DNA of 64,000 bases from assembly GCA_008360975.2 (NCBI GenBank), contig CM039210.1:5334293-5398292 (forward strand), given 5' to 3'. The DNA is from Lichenostomus cassidix. Taxonomy: Eukaryota > Chordata > Aves > Passeriformes > Meliphagidae. Shown here piece by piece: positions 34,669 through 44,659 of the stretch; within the stretch, counting starts at the first letter, position 1, and each line of letters opens with the position of its first letter. A program made the position numbers and the translations under genes. Under the pieces are notes generated by a model, which saw nothing but the letters and a program-made list of their open reading frames with translations, searched no databases and had not been told where the DNA came from.

Positions 34669-35513
34669 ATGGCTGGCCATCCCCCTCCACTGCCACCCTC
34701 CCCAGGCTGCCCTGAGGGCGGGGGCAGGGGAGGCCTTGTTTCTGTTCCTTGCATGAGAGACTTCTTACCTATTGCCAGAAGGAAAGCTGGGGGCTCACCC
34801 TGCCCTGACTTGGAGGCAGGTCCCTGCTCAGGGTTGGAGGTGCATCCCATCCCAGCCTACCTCCCCTCCCCTCTCCACATTCCCCTGCAGAATAGATATG
34901 AGGCTCTGGAAACTGAGGGCCAGAAAAACAATAATCTTGATGAAGGACCATGTAGGGGGTTGCCTAAGCAGAATCAGCCAACCAGACATATTGCAACCAG
35001 CTCCAAAAAGGAAAAGAGAAGGGTAATTGTTATAGGTGATTCCCTGCTGAGGGGAACAGAGGGTCCAGTATACAGACTGGACCCAACCCACAGGGAAGTC
35101 TGTTGCCTTCCTGGGGCCCAGGTAAGGGACGAAGCCAGGAAGCTTCTTGATTTGGTGCAGCCCTCTGACCACTACCCTCTCTTAGTATTTTAGGTGGGTA
35201 GAGATGAGATTGAAGGAAGAAGTCCCAGGGTAATCAAAAGGGACTTCAGGGCACTGGGGCATTTAGTTAAAGGAGTAGGTCCACAGGTTGAATTCTCCTT
35301 GATTCCTTCAGTACTAGGGGAAAATACTGAAAGGAATAGGAAAACTCAACAGATCAATACATGGCTAAGAGGCTGGTACCATAGGTGGAATTTTGGGTTT
35401 TTTGACCACGGTGTGGCTTACACAGCATCAGGCTTGTTCGTGTCGCATGGGATACACCTGACTCAGAGGGGGCAAAAGGATTATGGCCCAGGAGTTAGCA
35501 GGGCTGATTGAGA
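34669..35513 (+). pseudogene. CR1-2 ORF1, one in-frame stop
   Basis: Homologue of CR1-1 ORF1. A proline-rich N-terminal part is followed by LQNRYEALETEGQ, the basic KKEKRRVIVIGDSLLRGTEG start of the esterase-like domain and VQPSDHYPLLVF. A TAG at 35191-35193 interrupts the frame, which continues as VGRDEIEGRS and ends with FVSHGIHLTQRGQKDYG near 35490. ORF1 acts with ORF2 in the LINE particle. This copy could not make the full protein without readthrough. Confidence 0.82.
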
Positions 35514-36226
35514 AGTCTTTAAACTAGCCTCAAAGGGCAAAGGCATAAGAACAGACTCATGAGAGATGAGCCTAGGGGTGGTAGGCCTGTGTTGGGGGCA
35601 AAACCGATAGCCCAGCTGAAGCGTATCTACACCAATGTATGCAGTATGGGCAACCAACAGGAGGAGCTGGAAGCCATTGTATGGCAGGAAAGTTATGATG
35701 TAGTCGCTATCAGGGGAATGTGGTGGAATGACTCTCACGACTAGAGTGCTGCAATGGATGGCTATAAGCTCTTTAGAAGGGAAAGGCGAGGAAGGAGAGG
35801 TGGCCTGGTAGCATTGTATGTTAGGGAGTGTTTTGATTGTATTGAAATGGACAATGATAAAGATGACAAGGTTGAGTGCTTATGGGTAAAGATCAGGGGT
35901 AAGGTCAGCAGGGTCGACATCATGGTGGGAATCTGTTACAGACCACCCCAACCAGGACGAACAGGCTGATAAGGCATTCTGCAAGCAGCTGGCAGAAGTC
36001 TCATGGTCACTGGGCCTTGTACTCGTGGGCAAATTCAACTTGCCAGATGTCTGCTGGAAATACAACACAGCAGAGAGGAAGCAGTCTAGGAGGTTCCTGG
36101 AGTGTGTAGAAGACAACTTCCTAACATGATTGGTAAATGAGCCTACCAGAGGAGGTGCCTTGCTAGACCTGTTGTTTGTGAACAAAAAAGGACTGGTGGG
36201 TGATGTGGTGGTCAGTGGCCGTCTTG

Positions 36227-36584
36227 TGTTGGAAAACGCAGTTTTCCAGCAAAACTCATGCTAACTGAGCAGGCCTGAGCAAGGCTTCAGCATTCCCAGG
36301 CCTCAGTAAAATTTCAACAAGCTACAGTGGCTTGTTTACCTGAGAATGTTCTGTGGGAAGAATGTCATGAGAAAGATTAGGGAGTCAGAAGTGTTATGAG
36401 AAAAGGATAAGGGAGTTAACAGGAGGATCCCTGAATGTGTGAGAACAGACTGCAGGTGTGTGTGTAACTATGAATAGTAACTTCTGTAACAGTATATAAG
36501 TTTCTCGTTTGGTGAAATAAAATGGAGCTTACTTTATATCTCATATTGAGACTGCCGTGAGTTCCCTCTCGTCGTTTCTCTTTA
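36227..36584 (+). mobile_element. ERV-C 5' LTR, TSD GTCTTG
   Basis: 358-bp LTR starting TGTTGGAAAACGCAG and ending TTTCTCTTTA. It is preceded by GTCTTG (36221-36226), repeated after the 3' LTR at 44660-44665. TATATAAG near 36493 and AATAAAATGG near 36517. It differs from the 3' LTR at two positions by eye. Confidence 0.95.
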
Positions 36585-36586
36585 AA

Positions 36587-36855
36587 TGGTGACCCCGACG
36601 ACTACGGACCCTGACAGCGGAGTTTTACGACCTTGCTTCTGTGAGCGGCGAGAACGGAGAGGTGCCGAAGCCGTGCAGCGACGGTGTGTCAAAATCTTCG
36701 CCCGAATCGGGGGAGATCCCAGCGACAGAGGCCGAATAAGACCTGCCTACCGTGAGGGCTACACTTCGGTGAACTGCACGACCTCTGGCAACTGCGAGCT
36801 CCAATAGAGTGCTTAGACGGTGTTGACCAGGACCCTGAAAACCAGCTGGACCAAA
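36587..36855 (+). other. ERV-C primer-binding site and leader
   Basis: TGGTGACCCCGACGACTA (36587-36604) begins two bases after the LTR. Its first 13 bases equal the tRNA-Trp site of avian sarcoma/leukosis-type viruses as I remember it; the rest diverges. The leader then runs to the gag ATG and should carry the packaging signal. Confidence 0.75.
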
Positions 36856-38685
36856 ATGGAATCAGAGGTAGCCCAAGACTTATTATTACGCTTTTTAGAA
36901 AAGCGCGGAGTAAGCAAAGATGCTTTAAAATACTTAGCCGCTTTAGTTGCTGCAGGGAAAGATAAAGGGTTGTTTGCTGACCCTGATTTACTGTTTGATG
37001 AGGTCGAATGGCGAAAGGTTGAACATATCTTGTTTGATGGATTGCTAGAGGGTGATAAAACATGCAATAAATTAGCAAGACTGTGGAAAGAAGTCATTAA
37101 TTGCTTACAACGGTTTCAAGCAGAAAAGAAAATAGCTGCCGTAGCTACTGACAAGTTGGGATCAGATGCCGAGGGGGAGCACTTTGAATTGGGAAAAGGA
37201 GTGGGAGAAATTGAGCGTCCCGCTCCGGGCATGCTTGCTGTGGGCGCAGATCCACCCAGCTTGCCCCCGCCGGGAAAGTGCAAAGTGTTAGGAGCGCAGG
37301 GGTCTTTAACGAAACACTGTACTACATCTGATTTAAACCCTGTTAGTACACCGGGCTCTGAAGAGTGGCCCAGCGCACCTCCCCCGCCTGCTGAAATTTG
37401 TGTTCCTGTCAGACAGGCTCTTCAGAGCGATTCTCGATTATTAGGCAAGCGCAGATTTAATTGGAAAGGCGTTGCAGAAAAAGCTGTACAAGAAGGTAAT
37501 ATACAAATTGCAGAAACACTAACGTTGCTAAGTCGAGCTGAGCAAGCATTTCCTGTAGTTTTTGAACCGATAGAAGGGGGTGGGCAGCAAGCGACCCATG
37601 TTGCTACTGATTGGAAGCTGCTCACGCAGCTGCGTAGCACAGCTACTGAATCGGGTCTGCATGGTGAACCAACAAGAGTAATGTTGAATTATATTTGGGG
37701 AAATTATATACTGCGCCCAGAAGACATCAAAAATATTATTAAAATGATTATGACCCAGTCACAACAGCTGCTGTGGCAGGCTCACTGGCAAGAGCTGTGC
37801 CATCAGTCAGCAAGTCAGCCACGGGGGGAAAATGACCCCTTACAAGGGGTCATCCCAGAACAATTAATGGGCCAAGGCCGGTGGGCTACAATTATTGAAC
37901 AATTGCAATTGGGTCCAGACATTTTAATAGAATCCATGCGAACTGCACGAGATGCTATTTTCAGAGTGCACACTACCCCCCCCACACCATCCTACATGTC
38001 TATTAAACAAGGAAGAGATGAGTCTTTTGCTAGCTTTGTTGATAAAGTCTCAGCTGCAATGCTGAATGCTGGGGTAGAACCGTGGATGTCAGGAGCATTA
38101 TTGCGCCAGTGTGTGACAGAAAATTGTAACCAGCAGACGAAAAGTATTCTTGTCACGCTGCCCATAAATGCTACCCTGGAAATGATGTTAGAACATATGA
38201 GTCGTGTACCAGTAGGCACCCAGGCGTTTGTAGCAGAGTTAGTGACAGCTATGGGAGATAAGCTAGGAAAGAAATTAGCCCAAGCACAGTCTCAAGCCTT
38301 TGCTGCTTTAGGGCCACTGCGACCCCTTAGCTTGCCTGCAGGAGGGGAAAAATTAGGGAAAGGTATGAAGTGCTACCGTTGTGGGCTTGAAGGACACATA
38401 AAGAAGCAATGTAAAGATCCAGTCTGGTGTAAGAAATGCAACGATACCCACGCCACGCTAGCTTGTCGGCGATCGGGAAACGCGAAGAAGAGCGCGTCCA
38501 GCCGCCGCGCCCTGACACAAATAGCAGCTCCAGCCCTCACCCCCGCGACTATCCCACCACCTCATCCTTCATACACAACGACATCTCCGCCGATGAGCTC
38601 GCCCGCCGTCAATCCCTTCGATCAGCAAACATCCTCCGACCTGCCACCAAGGGAAGCCTCGGCCTGGACCTGGCAACAGCAGTAG
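36856..38685 (+). CDS. ERV-C gag, open
   Basis: Complete gag precursor of 609 codons. I choose the ATG at 36856 because it has a good start context (A at -3, G at +4) and the frame upstream has no ATG. No N-terminal Gly follows, so myristoylation is not expected. The matrix-like N-terminus is helical and charged. A PSAP-type late-domain motif followed by a Pro run (PSAPPPPAE, about 37372-37400) could recruit budding machinery. The capsid covers roughly codons 200-490. There is one standard zinc knuckle (CYRCGLEGHIKKQC, 38370-38410) and a shorter second one (CKKCNDTHATLAC). No stop or frameshift seen. The pro frame overlaps from 38436. Confidence 0.92.
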   Translation: MESEVAQDLLLRFLEKRGVSKDALKYLAALVAAGKDKGLFADPDLLFDEVEWRKVEHILFDGLLEGDKTCNKLARLWKEVINCLQRFQAEKKIAAVATDKLGSDAEGEHFELGKGVGEIERPAPGMLAVGADPPSLPPPGKCKVLGAQGSLTKHCTTSDLNPVSTPGSEEWPSAPPPPAEICVPVRQALQSDSRLLGKRRFNWKGVAEKAVQEGNIQIAETLTLLSRAEQAFPVVFEPIEGGGQQATHVATDWKLLTQLRSTATESGLHGEPTRVMLNYIWGNYILRPEDIKNIIKMIMTQSQQLLWQAHWQELCHQSASQPRGENDPLQGVIPEQLMGQGRWATIIEQLQLGPDILIESMRTARDAIFRVHTTPPTPSYMSIKQGRDESFASFVDKVSAAMLNAGVEPWMSGALLRQCVTENCNQQTKSILVTLPINATLEMMLEHMSRVPVGTQAFVAELVTAMGDKLGKKLAQAQSQAFAALGPLRPLSLPAGGEKLGKGMKCYRCGLEGHIKKQCKDPVWCKKCNDTHATLACRRSGNAKKSASSRRALTQIAAPALTPATIPPPHPSYTTTSPPMSSPAVNPFDQQTSSDLPPREASAWTWQQQ

Positions 38686-39431
38686 GTGTAACAATCATCG
38701 ATTTGCGCCCTGTAAAAGTTCCCACTAGGATTCAAGGCCCGCTTTGCATTAACAACGAACCTGTGGGCGCGCTTCTAGTGGGTCGTTCATCTGCTAGCAT
38801 AAAAGGACTGTTCGTATTACCAGGAATAATTGATGCTGATTTTACAGGTGAAATTCACATCATGGTGCAAACTATGTTTCCCCCCATTTATATTCCTAAA
38901 AATACAAGACTAGCTCAACTCGTCCCGCTCCCGCAAATGGTCACACAGATGCAACAACACGAGGCACTCGTGGATCGCGGAGCCGGTGGATTTGGCTCTA
39001 CAGGAGAACTTGCAATGTTAACAGTCCCATTAACAGAACGACCAGTTGTGGAAACTACTTGGACTCGGGGAGATATCTCCCAAACATTGCCAGCATTACT
39101 TGATACAGGTGCAGATATTACGATAATGTCTACCGCCTGTTGGCCAACTGAATGGCCACATCACCATACTTTGAGTGGAATTGAAGGTGTTGGGGGTTCA
39201 GTTTCAGTACAGTGGAGCTCTGATCCAATTCAAGTAGCCATCGAGGGCAGAGTGGCGACAGTCCATGTAACTATTATGCCCTTACCAAAAAGAGTGAATG
39301 CCTTAATTGGCCGGGATGTGCTAGACCAACTGGGACTTGTGTTAACCAATCAGCATTTTCCCCAGCGGTCGCTGTCAGATGGACTTTCCCGATCCAGCTC
39401 ACATGGACTACAGACAAGCCTGTATGGATAG
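38436..39431 (+). CDS. ERV-C pro (dUTPase plus aspartic protease), open
   Basis: Reached from gag by the -1 frameshift at 38475-38481, so the bases before that site are not translated in this frame. The first domain is a dUTPase (GSLGLDLATAV, then GRSSASIKG and LPGIIDADFTGEI), which would lower dUTP during reverse transcription. The protease follows with LLDTGADITIM (about 39100) and ALIGRDVLDQLG (about 39300). A dUTPase in the pro frame with separate gag, pro and pol frames is the betaretrovirus arrangement. No stop before 39431. Pol overlaps its end in the next -1 frame. Confidence 0.9.
   Translation: MQRYPRHASLSAIGKREEERVQPPRPDTNSSSSPHPRDYPTTSSFIHNDISADELARRQSLRSANILRPATKGSLGLDLATAVGVTIIDLRPVKVPTRIQGPLCINNEPVGALLVGRSSASIKGLFVLPGIIDADFTGEIHIMVQTMFPPIYIPKNTRLAQLVPLPQMVTQMQQHEALVDRGAGGFGSTGELAMLTVPLTERPVVETTWTRGDISQTLPALLDTGADITIMSTACWPTEWPHHHTLSGIEGVGGSVSVQWSSDPIQVAIEGRVATVHVTIMPLPKRVNALIGRDVLDQLGLVLTNQHFPQRSLSDGLSRSSSHGLQTSLYG
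38475..38481 (+). promoter_or_regulatory. ERV-C gag-pro slippery heptamer (G GGA AAC)
   Basis: GGGAAAC lies in exact X XXY YYZ phase of gag, inside the gag/pro overlap, with GC-rich sequence downstream that could fold. A -1 slip enters the pro frame precisely. The same heptamer is used at the Mason-Pfizer-type gag-pro junction. Confidence 0.82.
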
Positions 39432-41986
39432 GGCAGTGGCCGCTAAAAGGGGAAAGTCTAGAACAAGCACAGCTTTTAGTGCAAGAACAATTGCAACAAG
39501 GACACCTGCGACCTTCCACGAGCCCTTGGAACACACCCATTTTTGTCATCAAGAAAAAATCCGGCAAGTATAGACTGTTACATGACCTGCGAGCAGTTAA
39601 TGCACAAATGCAGGCAATGGGGGCCCTCCAGCCTGGATTGCCAAACCCTGCCATGCTTCCTGAGGGATGGCACCTGTTAATCATCGACCTGAAAGACTGT
39701 TTTTTTACAATTCCGCTGCATCCAGTGGACACTGCACGATTTGCTTTTACCCTACCAACAATTAACAGAGAAGCCCCTTTCTTGAGATTTGAATGGACTG
39801 TTCTGCCACAGGGAATGAAAAATAGCCCCACCTTGTGCCAACTGTTTGTAGCCAATGCGTTACAACCCATTCGTACAGCATGGCCTGGAACAGTGATTTA
39901 TCACTATATGGATGACATTTTATTTGCCCAGGCCTCAGCCTTTACTAGCGAACAAGAAAATATGCTTCAACAACAATTAGGCAGTCATGGACTAACCATT
40001 GCCCCTGAAAAGATCCAACGTTCTCCTGTTTGGAAATACTTAGGATGGCAAATAACACAAGGGCATGTGAGACCACAAAAATTACAGCTTAACACACATG
40101 TGAAAACGTTACATGATGCACAGCGCCTCCTAGGCGATATTCAATGGTTACGTCCAGTTATTGGCATTTCAAACGATGACATTGATGCCTTGCGACCACT
40201 GCTACAAGGCACCGACCCAGCACGGACAGTACATCCAACCCTGCTGCAACAGCAGATTATTCAGAAAATCGGCACACAAATTGCACAACGCTGGGTTGAT
40301 CGTTGCGACCCGGACATTCCAGTAGACCTTACAATTTTAAGCGGCGAAAAACAAATCCTTGGTGCACTTACACAGTGCAAAAATAAAAAGAGGGAGAATA
40401 AGGTGAAAATATTAGAATGGCTGTTCACTAGTATCCAGCCCAAAACTACAATTCAACAAAAGGTTGAAAACATAGCAGAATTGATCCAGAAGGGTCGCAC
40501 CAGGATTTTACAGTTAACAAGCCAAGAGCCGGAAACCATTTACCTGCCGATGAAGCGACGAAACCTCGAGTGGTATCTTCAGCATTCACAAGCGCTGCAA
40601 ATCAGCCTGCTGTCTCAAGCAGTGAAAATTAGGGTGGAGCCACTGCGATCTACCACCCTGCGTTGGGTGAGTAACCAAGATTGGATTACAATACCTAAAA
40701 GGAGTGAGCGCCCATTGCAAAACGCAGTGACAGTTTTTACAGATGCAGGACGGAAATCTCGACGCGCAGCAGCAACTTGGATGCAAGACGGCAAATGGCA
40801 TCATCACATATTAGCTGCGAAAGAAGAAGATTCACTGCAAACCCTGGAACTGGCAGCAGTCGTTTGGGCCTTTGTGAACTGGCACACTACGGAGTTAAAT
40901 GTAATTTCTGACTCCATGTATGTCACTGGCATAGTACAGCGTATCGAAGATGCCCGGCTCAAAGATTGCCAAAATAAACGACTGTTCGAACTATTGAGAC
41001 AGCTGCAGGCTGCAATTTATCAGCGAGAATGCGCCTATGCTGTCATTCACATACGAAGCCACAAATGGTCAAAAGGCCTTGGGGAAGGCAATGAGAGAGC
41101 GGATCGTTTAGTTTCAGTAGTGGTGCCACTGAGCGAATTTGTTAAGGCCAGAGAAGCTCACAACACTTTTCATCAAAATGCCAAGGGACTCTTCCACCAA
41201 TTTAAGATTACTATGGAAGAAGCAAGAGGCATTGTCAGAGCTTGTCCAAGTTGTAGCCATCATGGGCCAGGCCTAGGAATTGGAGTAAATCCACGAGGTT
41301 TAGGCCCTTGTGAACTTTGGCAGATGGATGTTACCCATGTCCCACAGTTTGGTCGATTAAAGTATGTGCATGTTACAATTGACACATACAGCAGATTTCT
41401 GTGGGCCACGGCTCAAGCAGGAGAAAGGGCCACCCATGTCATACGGCATTTGACAAGCTGTTTCGCAGTTATGGGAGTGCCGCAGCAGATCAAGACCGAC
41501 AATGGGCCCGCATATATCGGCGAAAAAATGCGACAATTCTGTCAACAGTGGGGGGTCAAGCATGTAACAGGCATTCCCCATTCACCAACGGGACAAGCCA
41601 TTGTTGAGCGAGCAAAACAGACTCTAAAACGATACTTAGACAAATTCAATGATGTTCGTGATGTTAGTGAAAAGCTAGCTAAAACATTGTTTGTGTTAAA
41701 CTATTTGTGTATTTTTTCAGACCAGGATTCTCCTCCTGCACAAGTGCATGGCCGAGCTCCCGCTTCAGAGCATAAGGAACCCATGATGGTCATGTATCGT
41801 GACCCGTGCTCAGGCCTGTGGCGAGGCCCGGCAGAAGTGAAATATATAGGGCGCGGTTACATGTGTGTGCTTACATCCACAGGTACACAGTGGGTCCCTG
41901 CGAAGTGGACCAAAGCTGTTCCTCGTGCTGCTAGCGATCAAGGCTCTAATATCGGGCTCAGCCACGACCCTCATAACGAAGGTTGA
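39362..41986 (+). CDS. ERV-C pol (reverse transcriptase, RNase H, integrase), open
   Basis: Pol lies in the -1 frame relative to pro. I set the start inside the overlap because it is entered by frameshift, and I could not find a canonical pro-pol heptamer. RT has VLPQGMKNSP and YMDD (39905-39916). RNase H has FTDAG (about 40737), the central Glu in TLELAAVVW, SDSMY and the C-terminal ERADRLV. Integrase has an HHCC zinc site (HNTFHQ ... CPSC) and the catalytic triad: Asp at 41327-41329, Asp at 41498-41500 and Glu at 41606-41608, exactly 35 residues between the last two. No stop seen. The end overlaps env. Confidence 0.92.
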   Translation, partial: PAVAVRWTFPIQLTWTTDKPVWIGQWPLKGESLEQAQLLVQEQLQQGHLRPSTSPWNTPIFVIKKKSGKYRLLHDLRAVNAQMQAMGALQPGLPNPAMLPEGWHLLIIDLKDCFFTIPLHPVDTARFAFTLPTINREAPFLRFEWTVLPQGMKNSPTLCQLFVANALQPIRTAWPGTVIYHYMDDILFAQASAFTSEQENMLQQQLGSHGLTIAPEKIQRSPVWKYLGWQITQGHVRPQKLQLNTHVKTLHDAQRLLGDIQWLRPVIGISNDDIDALRPLLQGTDPARTVHPTLLQQQIIQKIGTQIAQRWVDRCDPDIPVDLTILSGEKQILGALTQCKNKKRENKVKILEWLFTSIQPKTTIQQKVENIAELIQKGRTRILQLTSQEPETIYLPMKRRNLEWYLQHSQALQISLLSQAVKIRVEPLRSTTLRWVSNQDWITIPKRSERPLQNAVTVFTDAGRKSRRAAATWMQDGKWHHHILAAKEEDSLQTLELAAVVWAFVNWHTTELNVISDSMYVTGIVQRIEDARLKDCQNKRLFELLRQLQAAIYQRECAYAVIHIRSHKWSKGLGEGNERADRLVSVVVPLSEFVKAREAHNTFHQNAKGLFHQFKITMEEARGIVRACPSCSHHGPGLGIGVNPRGLGPCELWQMDVTHVPQFGRLKYVHVTIDTYSRFLWATAQAGERATHVIRHLTSCFAVMGVPQQIKTDNGPAYIGEKMRQFCQQWGVKHVTGIPHSPTGQAIVERAKQTLKRYLDKFNDVRDVSEKLAKTLFVLNYLCIFSDQDSPPAQVHGRAPASEHKEPMMVMYRDPCSGLWRGPAEVKYIGRGYMCVLTSTGTQWVPAKWTKAVPRAASDQGSNIGLSHDPHNEG

Positions 41987-43310
41987 AGAAAGACAGAACC
42001 TGTGGGTGACTTGGGCCAGTGCAACGCATAACCCAGAATTTTGCCTCAGTTTGCAATCAGCTACTGCACCATTTAAAACATGTTTAGTCGGTGTGCCTTT
42101 GTTCAGTTTTGAGGCGTTTAGCAATTATAGCACCTATCTTAAATGTTCTATAGCGAAAAGCACCTCTTGGTGTGCTGCAAACCTAATCAACCAGTTAAAT
42201 ACTACCTTGCCTTGGGACCCAGAGGAGCTGCATCTCTTGGGGTCCATGAAAATTGGTAACACCTCCAGCAATTGGACCCAAACATGCATTTGGTTTGGAA
42301 ATAGACAACAAAACCCAACCCTAAGTTATTCTAACAAAGGCTGGACAAATGTCAGCCCGATAAATATAGCAGATTATTCATACACTGTTAAAGGCGGCTA
42401 TTGCGGAAGTAACAACACTGCTAATCAAAGTTTGGGTGCTTTGGGAGCTGAAATAAAGAAATCACCAATTACGATTTGGAACAACGGAACGCCAAAAGCG
42501 TTACCCCCATCTGTATTCCTAATATGTGGAGATAGAGCATGGCAAGGAGTCCCTCATAACATCTTTGGAGGGCCATGTTATGTAGGAGAACTAACTCTTT
42601 TAGCACCCAACCAGCGCATGTGGCTTAGCGTAGTCGCCGAGCCAAAACGCCAACGGCGCTCTCTGTCTCACCAACTAAATTCACGGTGCAAAGATGATGT
42701 TGAATTATGGTCAGTAACAGCTAAAGTGTTCACCTCCCTGTTTACCCCCGGAATAGCTGCTGCAAGAGCCCTCAGGCAAATTGAAAAACTTGCATGTTGG
42801 ACAGTTAAACAAGCAAATGTTACTACTAATATCCTTTCCCAATTGCTGCTTGACCAAAAGAGTTTGCGACATGCCGTGCTTCAAAATCGAGCTGCTATTG
42901 ATTTCTTATTATTAGCTCAAGGCCATGGTTGTAAAGACTTTGAGGGGATGTGCTGCTTTAATTTGTCAGATCATAGCAATTCCATCCATAAGCAATTAGA
43001 GTGGTTGAAAAAGCACACCTCCACAATTACAGTTGATGTCAATCCCTTAGACAAATGGTTGTCATCCCTGTTTGGAGGTCTGTCACCATGGTTGATACCC
43101 TTGCTTAAAGAAGGTCTACGTTGGTTAGTGATTCTTATATTAATAGTTATTGTAGTGAAAATTACTTATAAATGTGTTGTTAAGCAAATTAATCAAACAA
43201 CTGATGGAATCTTGCTCGCCCAAAAGAGAAAAGGGGGAATTGTTACACAATGGCTTAAAGATCACGGACATGACTTATTAGAAGGATTGTGCGAGCAAGA
43301 TCACTGTTAG
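41883..43310 (+). CDS. ERV-C env, open, gammaretroviral type
   Basis: Envelope glycoprotein overlapping the end of pol. It has a hydrophobic signal peptide (FLVLLAIKALISG), many N-glycosylation sites, a furin-type cleavage site (KRQRR, 42645-42659), a transmembrane subunit with a gammaretrovirus-like CX6CC (CKDFEGMCC, near 42930-42957) and a membrane anchor near 43120-43180. The cytoplasmic tail is moderately long. There is no ATG between the frame opening and the signal peptide, so translation probably starts on a spliced leader; an acceptor-like CAG ends at 41882 in phase 0. A gamma-type Env on a beta-type gag-pro-pol is a known recombinant pattern. No stop before 43310. Confidence 0.88.
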   Translation, partial: VHSGSLRSGPKLFLVLLAIKALISGSATTLITKVEERQNLWVTWASATHNPEFCLSLQSATAPFKTCLVGVPLFSFEAFSNYSTYLKCSIAKSTSWCAANLINQLNTTLPWDPEELHLLGSMKIGNTSSNWTQTCIWFGNRQQNPTLSYSNKGWTNVSPINIADYSYTVKGGYCGSNNTANQSLGALGAEIKKSPITIWNNGTPKALPPSVFLICGDRAWQGVPHNIFGGPCYVGELTLLAPNQRMWLSVVAEPKRQRRSLSHQLNSRCKDDVELWSVTAKVFTSLFTPGIAAARALRQIEKLACWTVKQANVTTNILSQLLLDQKSLRHAVLQNRAAIDFLLLAQGHGCKDFEGMCCFNLSDHSNSIHKQLEWLKKHTSTITVDVNPLDKWLSSLFGGLSPWLIPLLKEGLRWLVILILIVIVVKITYKCVVKQINQTTDGILLAQKRKGGIVTQWLKDHGHDLLEGLCEQDHC

Positions 43311-44301
43311 GCTAAGTAGCACTTAGACCATGTACAGGCCGCAGCAGCTCGCTTCCCTTGGGAACGCTTCGTGAGAAAATATCAAAAATGCAGCTGTGTG
43401 AAGAATGTACGGGAGGAAACTTGTGATTAACAGAGAATGAAGGAAAACACCTTGTAGATGTGGGAATAGAGTGTGAAAGAAATGTAAGTTGTAAAGTTAT
43501 ATTGAATAGTCTAAACTACCTGTTAAGTACCTTTAGTTAAATATAGATTCTGTTAAAGTTAAGTAATAGTGAATTTAAATTCTATTAAGTTCTATTAGAG
43601 TTACAATTCTGTTAAATAATATTAAGTGATGTAAATGTTAAATTCTGTTAAGTTTTAAATTTTGTTAGAGTTAAGTTGTTAAAGTGATATCGATTTTAAA
43701 TTCCATTATAGTTAAGTCCTATTTGTTGGTTTAAGATAAGATTTATTAAGATTAAGTTTTATTCATTTTCGGTGATATTAACTTTAAGTTGTAAATTTGT
43801 TAGTTTATATTATTGCACAAAAAGCTTTGCAGCTTTATATTTCTTAGTTAAAGTCAAATAATAATATCTACTATTTTCAAATATTTCATCTCACTTTATA
43901 TAGTTGACTACAAAAACAGTAAAACATGATAAAACACTCTTCTTATTAATATTAGTCAAAGTTTGATGTTCTAAGAAATCCCTTTTACTTAGCACCTAAG
44001 CTCTGGCCAAGCTTTGGTCCTAATTAATTGGGAAACATGCCATGAGTCCCAAGAGTTTATAAAAGCTAAACCTTCTTCCAGGTAAACTTAGGGTCCTTGT
44101 CCAGAAAAGGTTCTCTAGGCTTTACCTGTGAAGTGAATGTTTTCAGTAATGACAATTCCTAGACCATGGCAACATATCTAAATAATTAGTGAAATTTCCT
44201 TAGGTAAATTTATAACAATTCTAATAATAAGAATTACTTATAGCAAAGCAAATTAATCTGATAACAGACAACGTCTGTTCTCACAAGCGAAACGGGGGAA
44301 C
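43311..44301 (+). other. ERV-C 3' untranslated region, AU-rich, polypurine tract at end
   Basis: 991 bp between env and the 3' LTR with no ORF. From about 43490 to 43800 it is built of degenerate repeats of the type ATTCTGTTAA / AGTTAAGT. The purine-rich GCGAAACGGGGGAAC (44287-44301) abuts the LTR and is the likely polypurine tract. The length is unusual for a simple provirus. Confidence 0.7.
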
Positions 44302-44659
44302 TGTTGGAAAACGCAGTTTTCCAGCAAAACTCATGCTAACTGAGCAGGCCTGAGCAAGGCTTCAGCATTCCCAGGCCTCAGTAAAATTTCAACAAGCTAC
44401 AGTGGCTTGTTTACCTGAGAATGTTCTGTGGGAAGAATGCCATGAGAAAGATTAGGGAGTCAGAAGTGTTATGAGAAAAGGATAAGGGAGTTAACAGGAG
44501 GATCCCTGAATGTGTGAGAACAGACTGCGGGTGTGTGTGTAACTATGAATAGTAACTTCTGTAACAGTATATAAGTTTCTCGTTTGGTGAAATAAAATGG
44601 AGCTTACTTTATATCTCATATTGAGACTGCCGTGAGTTCCCTCTCGTCGTTTCTCTTTA
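44302..44659 (+). mobile_element. ERV-C 3' LTR
   Basis: 358 bp, differing from 36227-36584 at two sites (T/C in AAGAATGYCATG and A/G in GACTGCRGGTG). It is followed by the TSD copy GTCTTG (44660-44665), after which CR1-2 ORF2 resumes in register. Confidence 0.95.
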
